64,000 nucleotides of DNA from Spirochaetota bacterium (GCA_013426755.1 AP019861.1:545067-609066); one strand, 5' to 3'; shown: positions 46,166-55,524, counted from the stretch's first letter. Notes: a model not told the origin generated them from the letters alone. Numbers and translations are program-made.

Positions 46166-46534
46166 ATGATACAACATCAAAGTCGTTTAATCGTAGCCGA
46201 CAATAGCGGCGCTAAGGAGGTCATGTGCATTAAAGTACTTGGCGGGTCGCGTAGACGTTACGCACGTGTTGGGGATATTATCGTTTGTTCGGTAAAAAAG
46301 GCTATTCCGCGTTCTAATGTTAAAAAAGGAAGTGTTGTTAAAGCGGTTGTTGTTAGGACACGGCACCATATACGGCGAGGTGATGGTTCTGTGATTGCCT
46401 TTGATGGAAATGCGGCTATTCTTGTAGGTGGCGATCTCAATCCATTAGGAACACGCGTGTTCGGTCCTGTGGCACGAGAATTGCGTGACCGTAATTTTAT
46501 GAAGATTGTCTCATTGGCTCCTGAGGTGTTGTAA
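46166..46534 (+). CDS. rplN: 50S ribosomal protein L14
   Basis: A 122-residue L14, exactly the usual length. [27 protein letters not shown] at the start and [28 protein letters not shown] at the end are standard. rplX follows after 6 bases. The leader is a run of aacaaaata-type sequence with no Shine-Dalgarno. Confidence 0.98.
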   Translation: MIQHQSRLIVADNSGAKEVMCIKVLGGSRRRYARVGDIIVCSVKKAIPRSNVKKGSVVKAVVVRTRHHIRRGDGSVIAFDGNAAILVGGDLNPLGTRVFGPVARELRDRNFMKIVSLAPEVL

Positions 46535-46540
46535 AGATTC

Positions 46541-46900
46541 ATGAAGAAGAAACTTCGTACTAAACTTAAAGTAGATGATCAAGTGATCGTCATCAGCGGC
46601 AAAGATAAAGGAAAAATAGGTAAAGTGCTCTCCATTCATTCGAATACGACTTCAATTGTCATAGAAGGCGTCAATATTGTCAAAAAAGCTTTAAAGAAGA
46701 CACGCGAAAATCAAGCTGGCGGTATGCGTGACCAGGAAGCACCTATTCATATTTCTAACGTAATGTATTACCACGCCCCCAGCAAAAGAGGTGTTCGCAT
46801 TGGGTACAAAAGAGATGAAAATGGAAAAAAAGAGCGCATTTTTAAAATACGCCAGCATGCTAAAAAAGAGGACGCCCAAGCCGTAAAAACGGCTCAGTGA
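46541..46900 (+). CDS. rplX: 50S ribosomal protein L24
   Basis: A 119-residue L24. The KOW motif is visible as VDDQVIVISGKDKGKIGKVLSI, and EAPIHISNVMYYHAPSKRGVRIGYK follows. A short acidic/basic tail (KKEDAQAVKTAQ) makes it a little longer than E. coli L24 (104). It starts 6 bases after the rplN stop, without its own Shine-Dalgarno. Confidence 0.97.
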   Translation: MKKKLRTKLKVDDQVIVISGKDKGKIGKVLSIHSNTTSIVIEGVNIVKKALKKTRENQAGGMRDQEAPIHISNVMYYHAPSKRGVRIGYKRDENGKKERIFKIRQHAKKEDAQAVKTAQ

Positions 46901-47025
46901 ACTTTAATCTAGACGCACAATAAAATAGAACTGATTCTGCTAGCTAAATGACGTAAATAACAGCCCCCAGTACTCGAAGGCAATCTAAAACAACAAAACA
47001 ATAAAAAAAACAAAAAAAAACAACA

Positions 47026-47616
47026 ATGGCAACACTAACACATGATCCAGCAACAATTAAAGGTTTCTTTGAAAATTATAAGAAACACGTTGCTCCCAAC
47101 ATGAAAGAAGTACTTAAACTTAAAACGGTGATGAGTGTTCCACGTCTAGAAAAAATTGTCTTAAATATGGGGCTAGGCGAAGCGAAGAACAATAAAAACG
47201 TTCTAACCGAAGGTATCAATGCGCTTGCCCTTTTAAGCGGACAAAAACCTATATCGTGTCTGGCTAAACGTTCTGAGGCAGGATTTAAAATTAGAGAAGG
47301 AATGCCAATCGGTGCTAAGGTCACATTGCGGAGAGAGCGTATGTATGATTTTTTTGTGAGATTGGTACATGTGGCTATTCCTCGTGTGAAAGATTTTCAT
47401 GGACTAGAGCCGACTGGATTTGATGGTAGAGGCAATTATACGTTTGGTCTTTCGGATGTGACGGTTTTTCCTGAACTGGCGAGCAATTATTCGCCTGTTT
47501 TGGGTGGATTGTCTATTGTGATGGTAACGTCGGTGGCTTCTGATAAAACAGCGTATTTGCTCCTTAAAGAAATGGGAATCCCTTTTAAAGAACCTAGGAA
47601 GCCTTTTAAGAGTTAG
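47026..47616 (+). CDS. rplE: 50S ribosomal protein L5
   Basis: A 196-residue L5; bacterial L5 is usually about 179. SVPRLEKIVLNMGLGEAKNN and GQKPISCLAKRSEAGFKIREGMPIGAKVTLR are family-standard, as is the late LLKEMGIPFK. An N-terminal segment of about 15 residues (ATLTHDPATIKGFFENYK) may be a mild extension. The 5' leader is almost pure A/C (aaaacaacaaaac and similar) with no Shine-Dalgarno. A partial copy of the gene's 3' end lies just downstream. Confidence 0.97.
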   Translation: MATLTHDPATIKGFFENYKKHVAPNMKEVLKLKTVMSVPRLEKIVLNMGLGEAKNNKNVLTEGINALALLSGQKPISCLAKRSEAGFKIREGMPIGAKVTLRRERMYDFFVRLVHVAIPRVKDFHGLEPTGFDGRGNYTFGLSDVTVFPELASNYSPVLGGLSIVMVTSVASDKTAYLLLKEMGIPFKEPRKPFKS

Positions 47617-47879
47617 AGAAATGACGACTTTTCTTAAAGAAACTAAAAAACTTAGGAAGCTTTTTAAGAGTTGTAAAAGAATGTAGAAAGAATGTCTTTT
47701 GTTAAGAGAATGTATTTTGTTTGAACGGAGCTAGAAATCACAACGTATAACAAAAAACTGCGAACTGTGAATTATTTTAATTGTTTTGATTGTTTTATAA
47801 GAGATTGCAATAAGATTGTTTTGTAAGAGATTGTGGTAAGATTGTTTTATAAGAAAGCGAATAAGAAAGCGAGGAAGTT
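47617..47879. repeat. rplE-rpsN spacer with a duplicated rplE 3' end and a short repeat
   Basis: The final codons of rplE (47581-47625, coding KEPRKPFKS and stop) recur at 47629-47681 as cttaggaagctttttaagag flanked by matching bases, with a 9-base insertion and transitional changes. From 47780 to 47860 a 26-28-base unit around aagattgttttataagagat repeats about three times ahead of rpsN. Confidence 0.75.
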
Positions 47880-48065
47880 ATGGCACGGTTAGCATTGATT
47901 GTGAAATCTAAGAAAAAGCCCAAATTTAAGGTGCGCGGGTACAATCGCTGTGAAATTTGCGGAAGACCTAGGGCTTATCTGAGGAAATTTAAAATGTGTC
48001 GTATTTGTTTTAGAACATACGCCAGCAATGGTCTTATTCCAGGTGTCATCAAATCAAGCTGGTAA
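47880..48065 (+). CDS. rpsZ: 30S ribosomal protein S14, zinc-binding short form
   Basis: The 61-residue, zinc-ribbon form of S14 (often called S14 type Z). It carries two CxxC pairs: [20 protein letters not shown] near residues 24-43. It ends [11 protein letters not shown], as in other type-Z proteins. The ORF starts with ATG at 47880, preceded by GAGGAA 4 bases upstream, a good Shine-Dalgarno. It lies in the usual spc position between rplE and rpsH. Confidence 0.98.
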   Translation: MARLALIVKSKKKPKFKVRGYNRCEICGRPRAYLRKFKMCRICFRTYASNGLIPGVIKSSW

Positions 48066-48205
48066 TAGTCTCATAACGGTGATAGGTTTGTAAATTTTAT
48101 AACAATGATAGCCCTATAATACTACTACTAGCGATAATAACTACTTGTATGACTACTTGTTATTCTGTGAAAAAATGTCTAATAAAAGGCGAATATTGAG
48201 TAAAA

Positions 48206-48397
48206 AGCAATACTTAATGAAGATATACTCAATAAAAAGTAATACTCAATGAAAGTATATTGAATAAAAAGCAATACTTAATGAAGATATACTCAATAAA
48301 AAGTAATACTCAATGAAAGTATATTGAATAAAAAGCAATACTTAATGAAGATATACTCAATAAAAAGTAATACTCAATGAAGATATACTCAATAAAG
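48206..48397. repeat. 32-bp tandem repeat (64-bp higher-order), about six copies, ahead of rpsH
   Basis: Six 32-base units alternate between two versions, agcaatacttaatgaagata and agtaatactcaatgaaagta in their first 20 bases, so the amplified step was probably 64 bp. The differences within pairs are transitions or short shifts. The array makes up most of the 390-base rpsZ-rpsH spacer. Confidence 0.92.
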
Positions 48398-48455
48398 CTA
48401 TAAAATTAAATATAAAGATTATAAATATAAAGTTATCACACAAATTGTAGCGGTC

Positions 48456-48854
48456 ATGGCAGCAAATAACATTGTAGCAGAAGGATTGAATGCTATTTCA
48501 ATGGGGCAGTGTTCTAAGAAACGTGAAATAATTGTCCGCAGCAGTAAAATGCTCAAAAAAATACTTGACATTATGGTCGAAAAGCGTTATATTGGATCAT
48601 ATGAACCTGTAACAGAGGACAAAAAACAATTCGTTAAAATTGCTCTCAAATATGATATCAATGGAGAAAAGGCAATTCAGGAGATCGTACGTCATAGCAA
48701 ATCCTCGCGACGTATTTATGTTAAAAGGAAAGCTATTCCGCGCGTCAAAAATGGCTTCGCAACCGTTATTATGTCGACGTCACAGGGAATCATGACGGGG
48801 AAAAAGGCACGTGAACTTAAAATCGGTGGAGAAGTGATCTGTCACGTTTTCTAA
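48456..48854 (+). CDS. rpsH: 30S ribosomal protein S8
   Basis: A 132-residue S8, normal length. LNAISMGQCSKKREIIVRSS near the start and the C-terminal IMSTSQGIMTGKKARELKIGGEVICHVF with the family STS motif are conserved. S8 binds helix 21 of 16S rRNA. No Shine-Dalgarno precedes its ATG, and the 60 bases upstream are AT-rich. Confidence 0.97.
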   Translation: MAANNIVAEGLNAISMGQCSKKREIIVRSSKMLKKILDIMVEKRYIGSYEPVTEDKKQFVKIALKYDINGEKAIQEIVRHSKSSRRIYVKRKAIPRVKNGFATVIMSTSQGIMTGKKARELKIGGEVICHVF

Positions 48855-48948
48855 GTGCAATGATTGGTCTAGTCTAAAGTTTGTTTGAAATATGTTTATG
48901 TTGTGTATTTATTGAAATTTACTAGGTTGTGCTATCCTAAGCTAATTT

Positions 48949-49494
48949 ATGTCAAGATTTGAAAATAAACCAGTCAGTACAGCAGGCGACGTTGAAGTCT
49001 CGCTTAAAGGGTCTGTTCTCCATGCTAAAGGCGCTAAGGGAGAAAACACTTTTCGCATCCCCAGTGGAGTTAAGGTAACACTCGATGAAAAGGGTGTTGT
49101 TTATTCTGCAGACCGCTTGGAAAATGCGGCTAGAGTAGGGCTTTGTTACCGAATGACGCAAAATCTCATCTCAGGCGTCACAACTGGTTTTACTAAGGAG
49201 TTAGAAGTCAATGGCGTCGGGTACAGATGGAGCACATCCGATCAGGTCGTTAAAATGCAGCTAGGCTACTCGAACGACGTATTGTGTGATATTCCACCGG
49301 GAATAGGTGTGGCTATCAAAGGTAATTTATTAACGGTGTCGGGTATTGATAAACAGGCTGTGGGCGCATTTGCCGCTAAAATCAGACAAATGAGACCCGT
49401 TGAGCCCTATAAAGGTAAGGGAATTCGCTATAAAAACGAAGTTGTCATTAAAAAAGTTGGTAAAGCAGGTAAAACCACAGGGGGTGGATCTTAG
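48949..49494 (+). CDS. rplF: 50S ribosomal protein L6
   Basis: A 181-residue L6 with two similar beta-sandwich halves. Family segments include GVTTGFTKELEVNGVGYR and GIDKQAVGAFAAKIRQMRPVEPYKGKGIRYKNE. It lacks a Shine-Dalgarno; 94 bases separate it from rpsH. The C-terminus ends in a Gly/Thr/Ser stretch (KTTGGGS), slightly longer than typical. Confidence 0.97.
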   Translation: MSRFENKPVSTAGDVEVSLKGSVLHAKGAKGENTFRIPSGVKVTLDEKGVVYSADRLENAARVGLCYRMTQNLISGVTTGFTKELEVNGVGYRWSTSDQVVKMQLGYSNDVLCDIPPGIGVAIKGNLLTVSGIDKQAVGAFAAKIRQMRPVEPYKGKGIRYKNEVVIKKVGKAGKTTGGGS

Positions 49495-49509
49495 GTTTTT
49501 TATTGATAA

Positions 49510-49801
49510 AATTGACGGCAGGATTCAATCGGTAAGATTAGCAACGAGAATTGGGAATAATTGAAGACAAGATTTAATCAATAGAATTAGTAACGAGAAT
49601 TGAGAATAATTGACGACAGGATTCAATCGGTAAGATTAGCAACGAGAATTGAGAATAATTGAAGATAAGATTTAATCAATAGAATTAGTAACGAGAATTG
49701 AGGATAATTGAAGATAAGATTTAATCAATAGAATTAGTAACGAGAATTGAGGATAATTGAGAATTGACGGTAGAATTGAATTGATAAGATCAGTAACGAG
49801 A
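49510..49801. repeat. 49-bp tandem repeat between rplF and rplR, about six copies
   Basis: Five full 49-base copies start at 49510 (first 20 bases aattgacggcaggattcaat or aattgaagacaagatttaat) and a sixth, rearranged one ends near 49801. Copies 1 and 3 share the tcggtaagattagcaacgag version while 2, 4 and 5 share tcaatagaattagtaacgag. Most differences are transitions. The array occupies nearly all of the 395-base rplF-rplR spacer. Confidence 0.92.
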
Positions 49802-49889
49802 GCTACTAGGAAATGAGATTGGAGTTACTGTGAATCGTAGTGATTGTAATAAAGATAAGTTGTGTTAAAGATAAGTTGTGTTAAAAGTA

Positions 49890-50234
49890 ATGAGTGCAGT
49901 AAAAAATAGTGTTTTAGCGGCAAAATGGAGGAGAAAACGCTCAATACGTAAAAAAATATCAGGAACAGCCAGCCGTCCGCGTATCAGTTTCTTTAAAAGC
50001 TTGCGAGGACTTTCCGTCCAGCTCATCGATGATAGAGCAGAACGAACGTTAATGGCTTACAGTGTCCGTACTGGAAAGAATAAAAAAGCTGCCACAGAAC
50101 TTGCTGAAAAAATGGCAGCCGATGATAAAGCTAAGAAATTCCGTCATTTTGTCTTCGATAGAAATGGTAGAAGTTACCACGGTGTCATTCAGACTTTTTG
50201 TGAAACATTGCGTAAAAATGGCTTCGAGTTTTAA
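49890..50234 (+). CDS. rplR: 50S ribosomal protein L18
   Basis: A 114-residue L18 from the ATG at 49890; an in-frame GTG at 49878 would add four residues. RRKRSIRKKISGTASRPRISFFKS, followed by IDDRAERTLMAYSV and a conserved end FDRNGRSYHGVIQTFCETLRKNGFEF, identify it. L18 contacts 5S rRNA. The preceding 49-bp repeat array ends about 90 bases upstream. Confidence 0.96.
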   Translation: MSAVKNSVLAAKWRRKRSIRKKISGTASRPRISFFKSLRGLSVQLIDDRAERTLMAYSVRTGKNKKAATELAEKMAADDKAKKFRHFVFDRNGRSYHGVIQTFCETLRKNGFEF

Positions 50235-50556
50235 AAATGACGTGTTGTTTCTTGTCCTTTGTTTTAGAGAATGGGTATGGGTTGATTGATGGCTTAGTGG
50301 ATGAGAGCATTGTTAGACTTGAGAGTATGGATGTGAGCGTATGGATGCATTTGTTCTGTTTTAGTTTTTAGCAGGTTAGCGTAATTGGATAAGTTGGAGT
50401 GGTTCGTAAGTTAGCGTCATTAATGAGTTGAAAGCGTAAATGAGAGTGATGAATTAGGGAGTGATGAATTAGAGTGGTAAGTTGGAATAGTAAATTAGAA
50501 TGGTAAATAATAGAGTGATTTAATAGTGAACTATTTTAAAGAGTGATAATAAAGAA
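50235..50556. other. rplR-rpsE spacer with short repeats
   Basis: No gene. From 50290 to 50350 short gagagtatggatgtgagcg motifs recur; from 50440 to 50520 a unit close to agagtgatgaattag or tagaatggtaaat repeats several times. Confidence 0.6.
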
Positions 50557-51069
50557 ATGAAACGATATAACCATATCAAAGCTGAAACCGTTGAGGGTCT
50601 CGAAGAGTACACCATCAAAATCAATAAGGTCAATAAAGTTGTTACAGGTGGACGTACACTCTCTTTTTCTGCACTGGTTGTCGTAGGCAATCGTAACGGT
50701 ATTGTAGGGCTCGGGTTCGGTAAAGCTAAGGAAATCCCAGAGGCGGTTAGAAAAGCTTCTGAACATGCCAGAAAGAACCTTCACCGCATCAATTTACAAG
50801 GACATACGATTCCATTTCCTATCGAAGCGAAATATTGTTCTTCGCGTGTACGCATTTTGCCTGCCGCTGAGGGAACAGGTGTCATTGCGGGGGGTAATAT
50901 TCGTGCTGTATTGGAATACGCAGGCGTTGAGAACATTCTTTCTAAAACCTACAATTCTCGAAATGCAATCAATTCAGCTAAAGCCGTTCTTAAAGCACTG
51001 CTTTGTCTAAAAAGCCCCCGCGATCTAGCACGGCAGCGTGACCTTTCATTGACCGATATTTACAATTAG
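50557..51069 (+). CDS. rpsE: 30S ribosomal protein S5
   Basis: A 170-residue S5, normal length. The dsRNA-binding fold has VNKVVTGGRTLSFSALVVVGNRNG and GLGFGKAKEIPEAVRKASEHARKNL. The second domain has VRILPAAEGTGVIAGGNIRAVLEYAGVENIL-like sequence. It sits in the spc cluster; rplO follows with no rpmD between. No Shine-Dalgarno lies before the ATG. Confidence 0.98.
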   Translation: MKRYNHIKAETVEGLEEYTIKINKVNKVVTGGRTLSFSALVVVGNRNGIVGLGFGKAKEIPEAVRKASEHARKNLHRINLQGHTIPFPIEAKYCSSRVRILPAAEGTGVIAGGNIRAVLEYAGVENILSKTYNSRNAINSAKAVLKALLCLKSPRDLARQRDLSLTDIYN

Positions 51070-51218
51070 TAGCGTATGCAATGCAATGAGTGGCGTATTC
51101 TTTGAAACTTGGTGGAAAAAAAATGATTTATGAATTGATTTATGTATTTATGTACTTATGTATAAGTGATCTGCAGTTCGCATCGTAGAGTATTTAAAGA
51201 TTGTGTTGAGTGAAGCAA

Positions 51219-51974
51219 ATGGAAAAACCAGGTAAAAAACCAGATAAAAAGCCAGCATTAGAAAGTACAGCAGAAAATACGGCGCAGATCACAAAAGAGA
51301 GCGAGGCAAATAACAAAAAACCTAACGTTCCCGCTAATACGAATGCCGGCAAGGTGGCTGCTGCAGGTGATGATCGCTCTGATAAGGTGCATGGAAAAGA
51401 CCAGGTGAAGGAAAACAATACTCCATCCGCTGGGATTCAAGCAATGATACGCCGTTCGCAAAGTAAAGAACTACGCGCTCCTTATAAAAGTCGTACGCGC
51501 AAACAGATTTTAGGACGTGGTATCGGGTCTAAACGCGGCCGTACAGCCACACGAGGGACTAAAGGTCATAGAGCACGTTCAGGTTTTAAGGCACTTCCTT
51601 TCTTTGAAGGCGGACAAATGCCGTTAGCGAGAAGACTTCCTAAGGTAGGTTTCTCGAATATGCCGTTTAAAGTCGAGTACGAAGTTATCTCACTTAAAGA
51701 GATCGAAGCGCGGTTTCAAACAGGCGTAGAGATCACACCCGCTTTGCTTAGGAAGGAGAAGTTACTTAAAGGAAAAAAAGCACGGGCGAAACTTACTAAT
51801 AAGCACAAACTCACGGCTCTCTCTAAGCAATTTAAAATCTCTCTTAAAGACGTAAGAGTCACCCAACCTGCACGAAAACTCCTAGCAGAAAATGGAAGTG
51901 AACTCATTGAGAAACCTGCTACTCCCAAATTAAAAAAGTTTCCAAAACGTACTCGCACAGATGCGAAGCAATAA
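51219..51974 (+). CDS. rplO: 50S ribosomal protein L15 with long N-terminal extension
   Basis: From the ATG at 51219 (an in-frame GTG at 51210 adds three residues) L15 has 251 residues; E. coli L15 has 144. The first 75-80 are a charged, Lys/Asp/Asn-rich stretch (GKKPDKKPALEST and similar) without family counterpart. The L15 core then starts at about residue 85 with RKQILGRGIGSKRGRTATRGTKGHRARSG and FFEGGQMPLARRLPKVGFSN. A Lys-rich C-terminal tail is also longer than usual. No Shine-Dalgarno is present. Confidence 0.94.
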   Translation: MEKPGKKPDKKPALESTAENTAQITKESEANNKKPNVPANTNAGKVAAAGDDRSDKVHGKDQVKENNTPSAGIQAMIRRSQSKELRAPYKSRTRKQILGRGIGSKRGRTATRGTKGHRARSGFKALPFFEGGQMPLARRLPKVGFSNMPFKVEYEVISLKEIEARFQTGVEITPALLRKEKLLKGKKARAKLTNKHKLTALSKQFKISLKDVRVTQPARKLLAENGSELIEKPATPKLKKFPKRTRTDAKQ

Positions 51975-52154
51975 TTTTATAACCCTAATAATTATATAAA
52001 CCCAATAATTTTGTAAACTTCATATTAGAGATAAAAATACGTCAACACATGTCGCTAAAACTCGTACGGATTTATTGTTGTAGTTATTATCATTGAAAAA
52101 TTATCTATTGAAAAATCACAAGTTTATTAAAGGAGTTCAAAGTAAAACAAAGTT

Positions 52155-53489
52155 ATGGCCAATATTTTTTCAAATATTCTGAAAGTAAAAGAATTGCGTG
52201 AGCGCATCTTTTTTACAATCATCTGTTTAGTCGTCTATCGGCTAGGTTCTCATATAACAACGCCTGGTATAGACCCATTGGGGTTGTCTGCATTGATAGA
52301 ATCGCTGCGAGGACAAGCGCTTGGCGGTTTGATCTCGTATATTGATCTGTTTGTTGGAGGTGCTTTTGAGCGGTTTACGATATTTGGGCTTGGAATCATG
52401 CCTTATATCTCAGCGTCAATTATTATTCAATTAATGACAACCGTTGTGCCGCATCTAGAACAATTGTCGCGCGAAGGTGAAGAAGGACGTAAAAAAATCC
52501 AGCAATATATCTATTACATGACGGTTATTATTTGTGTCATTCAAGCGACAGCGATCAGTCGGTGGATGGCTACGCATGACGGTGTTGTCTCGGCTACGCT
52601 TGTCAATAGTCCTATATTGTTTACAATTCTCGTTGTAACAACTATTACGACTGGAACAGTGTTTTTAATGTGGTTGGGAGAGCAGATCACACAACGAGGC
52701 ATTGGCAATGGCGTATCTCTTATTATATTTGCAGGTATCGCGGCGCGTATCCCCAATGAATTTTTAAAAACCATTCAAAGTGTCCGCGATGGGGATTTCA
52801 ATCCAATCGCATTTGTTCTGTTATTGCTTATTTTCTTAGCGGTGGTCTTTTTCGTTGTTTATGAAGAACAAGGACAACGTCGTATTAATGTCCAGTTTGC
52901 TAGACGTGTTGTGGGGAGAAAGGTATATGGGGCGCAAAATACCTACCTTCCATTTAAAATCAATCCAACAGGAGTGATTCCAATTATATTTGCTTCGGCA
53001 ATAGTGTTGATTCCAGCACAAATTGCGCAGATGTTCGGTACCAATTATCCGACCGTAGCGACTGTAGCGGCATATCTTTCTCCTGGCAGGGTGCCGTATA
53101 TATTTATTTATGGGTTACTTGTGATATTGTTTGCATTTTTCTATACACAAGTGCAATTTAACCCCGTAGAGATTGCAGGGAATCTCAAACGGCAGGGCGG
53201 TTATGTCCCTGGATTTAGACCAGGTGAACAGACAGAGCATTATTTGAGACGTGTTTTGACACGGATTACGTTAGCGGGAGCATTATTTCTTGCGTTGATA
53301 GCTATTTTTCCAGATATACTGCTAAATGTCAATCTTTTTAATGGGATGTCGCCGGGTTTTGCTTATTTGATGGGTGGAACGTCTCTTCTTATATTGGTAG
53401 CTGTAGACCTTGATACGATGAAGCAGATAGAAACGCAGCTTTCTATGCGTGAATATGAAGGCTTTTTGACACGCCAGAAGAAACGATAA
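52155..53489 (+). CDS. secY: Preprotein translocase subunit SecY
   Basis: A 444-residue SecY with ten predicted transmembrane helices. It opens [44 protein letters not shown] forms helix 2, and [21 protein letters not shown] and the cytoplasmic loop [29 protein letters not shown] follow. It forms the lateral-gated channel for Sec export. It lies in the usual place after rplO. An AAGGAG sequence lies 19 bases before the ATG, too far to act normally. Confidence 0.98.
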   Translation: MANIFSNILKVKELRERIFFTIICLVVYRLGSHITTPGIDPLGLSALIESLRGQALGGLISYIDLFVGGAFERFTIFGLGIMPYISASIIIQLMTTVVPHLEQLSREGEEGRKKIQQYIYYMTVIICVIQATAISRWMATHDGVVSATLVNSPILFTILVVTTITTGTVFLMWLGEQITQRGIGNGVSLIIFAGIAARIPNEFLKTIQSVRDGDFNPIAFVLLLLIFLAVVFFVVYEEQGQRRINVQFARRVVGRKVYGAQNTYLPFKINPTGVIPIIFASAIVLIPAQIAQMFGTNYPTVATVAAYLSPGRVPYIFIYGLLVILFAFFYTQVQFNPVEIAGNLKRQGGYVPGFRPGEQTEHYLRRVLTRITLAGALFLALIAIFPDILLNVNLFNGMSPGFAYLMGGTSLLILVAVDLDTMKQIETQLSMREYEGFLTRQKKR

Positions 53490-53541
53490 TACTTCTTTGC
53501 ATCACAAGTATGTTTTTACGATTATAAAAAAAATTAAAGTA

Positions 53542-53856
53542 ATGGCGAAACGGAAAAAACTTAAAAAAAAGGGTCTTTCTCAGGATAAAAAAGAAGACCT
53601 CATTGAAATCATGGGTATTATCGAAGAAGCACTCCCTAATGCAATGTTTCGTGTCAAACTTGAGAACAATCATACTATAATTTGTCATATCTCAGGTAAA
53701 ATGCGCATGCTTTATATTAAAATTTTAGTAGGAGACCGAGTACGAGTAGAATTGACACCTTATGACTTGACGCGCGGACGTATTGTCTATCGTGAGAACT
53801 TACGCGATACTACCGTTAAAGCACCTATCACACAGCACCAGACTAGGAAACGTTAA
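53542..53856 (+). CDS. infA: Translation initiation factor IF-1 with terminal extensions
   Basis: From the ATG at 53542 the protein has 104 residues; bacterial IF-1 usually has 72. An upstream in-frame start at 53497 was rejected because family sequence begins only after [19 protein letters not shown]. The OB fold follows: [54 protein letters not shown]. About 17 basic residues precede and 15 follow the core. IF-1 fills the A-site during initiation. secY is 52 bases upstream. Confidence 0.95.
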   Translation: MAKRKKLKKKGLSQDKKEDLIEIMGIIEEALPNAMFRVKLENNHTIICHISGKMRMLYIKILVGDRVRVELTPYDLTRGRIVYRENLRDTTVKAPITQHQTRKR

Positions 53857-54026
53857 TATTCTCCCTTTTTGTTTTAATAAAGCCATTTAAGAGTAGTTTT
53901 CAGTAGTTTTATCTAAAATAACCCGTATTCTAAAATAACCCAATAACTCGTAAAGATAGCGATTGAGATGGTAGCGATTGAAATTAATACTGTACAGCCA
54001 ATGTACCATCAATAAAGGTAGAAATC

Positions 54027-54140
54027 ATGAAAGTAAGAAGTTCTGTTAAGAAAATTTGTAAAGATTGTCGGATTATTAGACGGCGACGAACCGTCATGGT
54101 TATCTGTAAAAACCCTAAATGTCGCCAGAAACAAGCTTGA
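54027..54140 (+). CDS. rpmJ: 50S ribosomal protein L36 (37 aa)
   Basis: A 37-residue L36 in the small-gene slot between infA and rpsM. It reads [20 protein letters not shown] then [16 protein letters not shown]. The zinc ligands are C11, C14, C27 and C32. The last is usually His in this family (NPKHKQRQG), so this copy has a Cys4 pattern. AAAGGT lies 7 bases before the ATG. A diverged copy of the gene's final 26 bases and the following spacer lies 85 bases downstream. Confidence 0.95.
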   Translation: MKVRSSVKKICKDCRIIRRRRTVMVICKNPKCRQKQA

Positions 54141-54573
54141 AATTCCTAAGTCAATTTAATAATCGATGCAATCAATTCAATCACTTCAATCCATTAGCTC
54201 TAAATACCGCTAGAAATAAACTTGAAATTCCTAAGTTAATTCAATTCAATCAATTAATCCTAAACGTTCTAAACAATCACCCCCTAACCATTGCTAAAAT
54301 TACGGATTAAATACTGATTAGATTAAATACTGCTTGAAATGATCTACCGTTATTAGCCCCAACTTTTCTCACTGCCTAAAAATCTTATTCACTGCTCAAA
54401 TTCTAACCCCTAATAGTTAACCTCCGATAAAACTTAATAAAATCCCGCATTCACTGTCCAAATCTAATTCCTGATAAGACTTAATTTGAGATTGAATTTT
54501 TTAAAAACGGATTATTTTCACCCTAAAACAATAACCTAAGAAATATCAAAACTAATAAATAGCAGAATAACCT
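54141..54573. repeat. rpmJ-rpsM spacer with a duplicated rpmJ 3' end
   Basis: The end of rpmJ and flanking bases (54115-54157) recur at 54200-54242. The stop context ...acaagcttgaaattcctaag becomes ...ataaacttgaaattcctaag. All seven differences I count across the 43 bases are transitions. The rest of the spacer is AT-rich with no other feature. Confidence 0.8.
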
Positions 54574-54948
54574 ATGGCAAGGATAGCAGGAGTCGAACTT
54601 CCCAATAAGCGTTTAGAAATTGCTCTTACGTATGTGTATGGCATTGGAAAATCTTCAGCACGGAAGATATTACGCAGGCTGGATATCAAGGTCAATAAGA
54701 AAGTAAGTGAATTGTCTGAAAAGGAAGTCACGCAAATGCGCGAACTCGTTGAACGTGAATATGTCGTCGAAGGTGATCTTAAAGCACGGATTCGCTCGTC
54801 TATTCAGAGGCTAATTCAGATCAATTGTTACCGTGGCATTCGCCACCGCCGTGGTCTACCAGTACGCGGACAACGCACACGTACCAATGCCCACAGTCGC
54901 AAAGGAAGAGGTAAAATCATTGCCAATAAGAAAATCTTAAAAGGATAA
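54574..54948 (+). CDS. rpsM: 30S ribosomal protein S13
   Basis: A 124-residue S13. MARIAGVELPNKRLEIALTYVYGIGKSSARKIL and the C-terminal RGIRHRRGLPVRGQRTRTNAHSRKGRGK are standard (segments quoted; total length normal). It contacts the 30S head and tRNA. It starts the alpha-operon portion; rpsK follows 132 bases later. Confidence 0.98.
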   Translation: MARIAGVELPNKRLEIALTYVYGIGKSSARKILRRLDIKVNKKVSELSEKEVTQMRELVEREYVVEGDLKARIRSSIQRLIQINCYRGIRHRRGLPVRGQRTRTNAHSRKGRGKIIANKKILKG

Positions 54949-55080
54949 TCTCTTCACTCCCCATCTTATCAAGAATTTTACCCATAACTCTGTCAATAAT
55001 TCCGTTAATAATCCCTTCAATAATTCCGTCAATAACCGCAATTACTTTCTATAACGATTTGAATAACCCCACCCACAGCA

Positions 55081-55524
55081 ATGGAAAAACAGCAAGCTAA
55101 AAGCACTGCCAAAGACAAAACAAAAGGTAAAGACAAAGCAAGACGTACAACGACTAGAAGACGTAAAGTTAGAAAAGTCGTCCATAAAGGTATTGTTCAC
55201 ATTAAAAATACGTTTAATAATACTATCGTCACCGTCTCAGATATGAATGGTAATAAACTAGTCTCTTCTTCAGCAGGGGCGCTTAATTTTAAAGGTTCAC
55301 GCAAAAGCACGCCCTATGCTTCGCAGGTCGTTGCTTCATCAGCAGTAGATGAGGCTATCAAACTAGGACTTAAAGAAGTAGAGATCGAAGTCAAAGGGCC
55401 AGGTTACGGGCGCGATTCTGCTATACGAGCTGTTGCTAAAAAAGACCTTAAAATCAATGTTATTCGTGATGTGACAGGATTGCCACATAATGGATGCCGA
55501 CCTAAAAAGATTAGACGAATGTAA
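55081..55524 (+). CDS. rpsK: 30S ribosomal protein S11
   Basis: A 147-residue S11; E. coli has 129. The first 20-25 residues are a Lys-rich extension (KQQAKSTAKDKTKGKDK). The core has HIKNTFNNTIVTVSDMNGN, SSAGALNFKGSRKSTPYASQ and the end RDVTGLPHNGCRPKKIRRM. rpoA follows after 23 bases, so no rpsD lies between them, unlike in many other phyla. Confidence 0.97.
   Translation: MEKQQAKSTAKDKTKGKDKARRTTTRRRKVRKVVHKGIVHIKNTFNNTIVTVSDMNGNKLVSSSAGALNFKGSRKSTPYASQVVASSAVDEAIKLGLKEVEIEVKGPGYGRDSAIRAVAKKDLKINVIRDVTGLPHNGCRPKKIRRM

Noticed and set aside
54119..54310. 63-codon plus-strand ORF after rpmJ
   Set aside because: It overlaps the end of rpmJ in another frame and spans the decayed rpmJ 3' duplication; composition is Asn/Leu-rich spacer-like.
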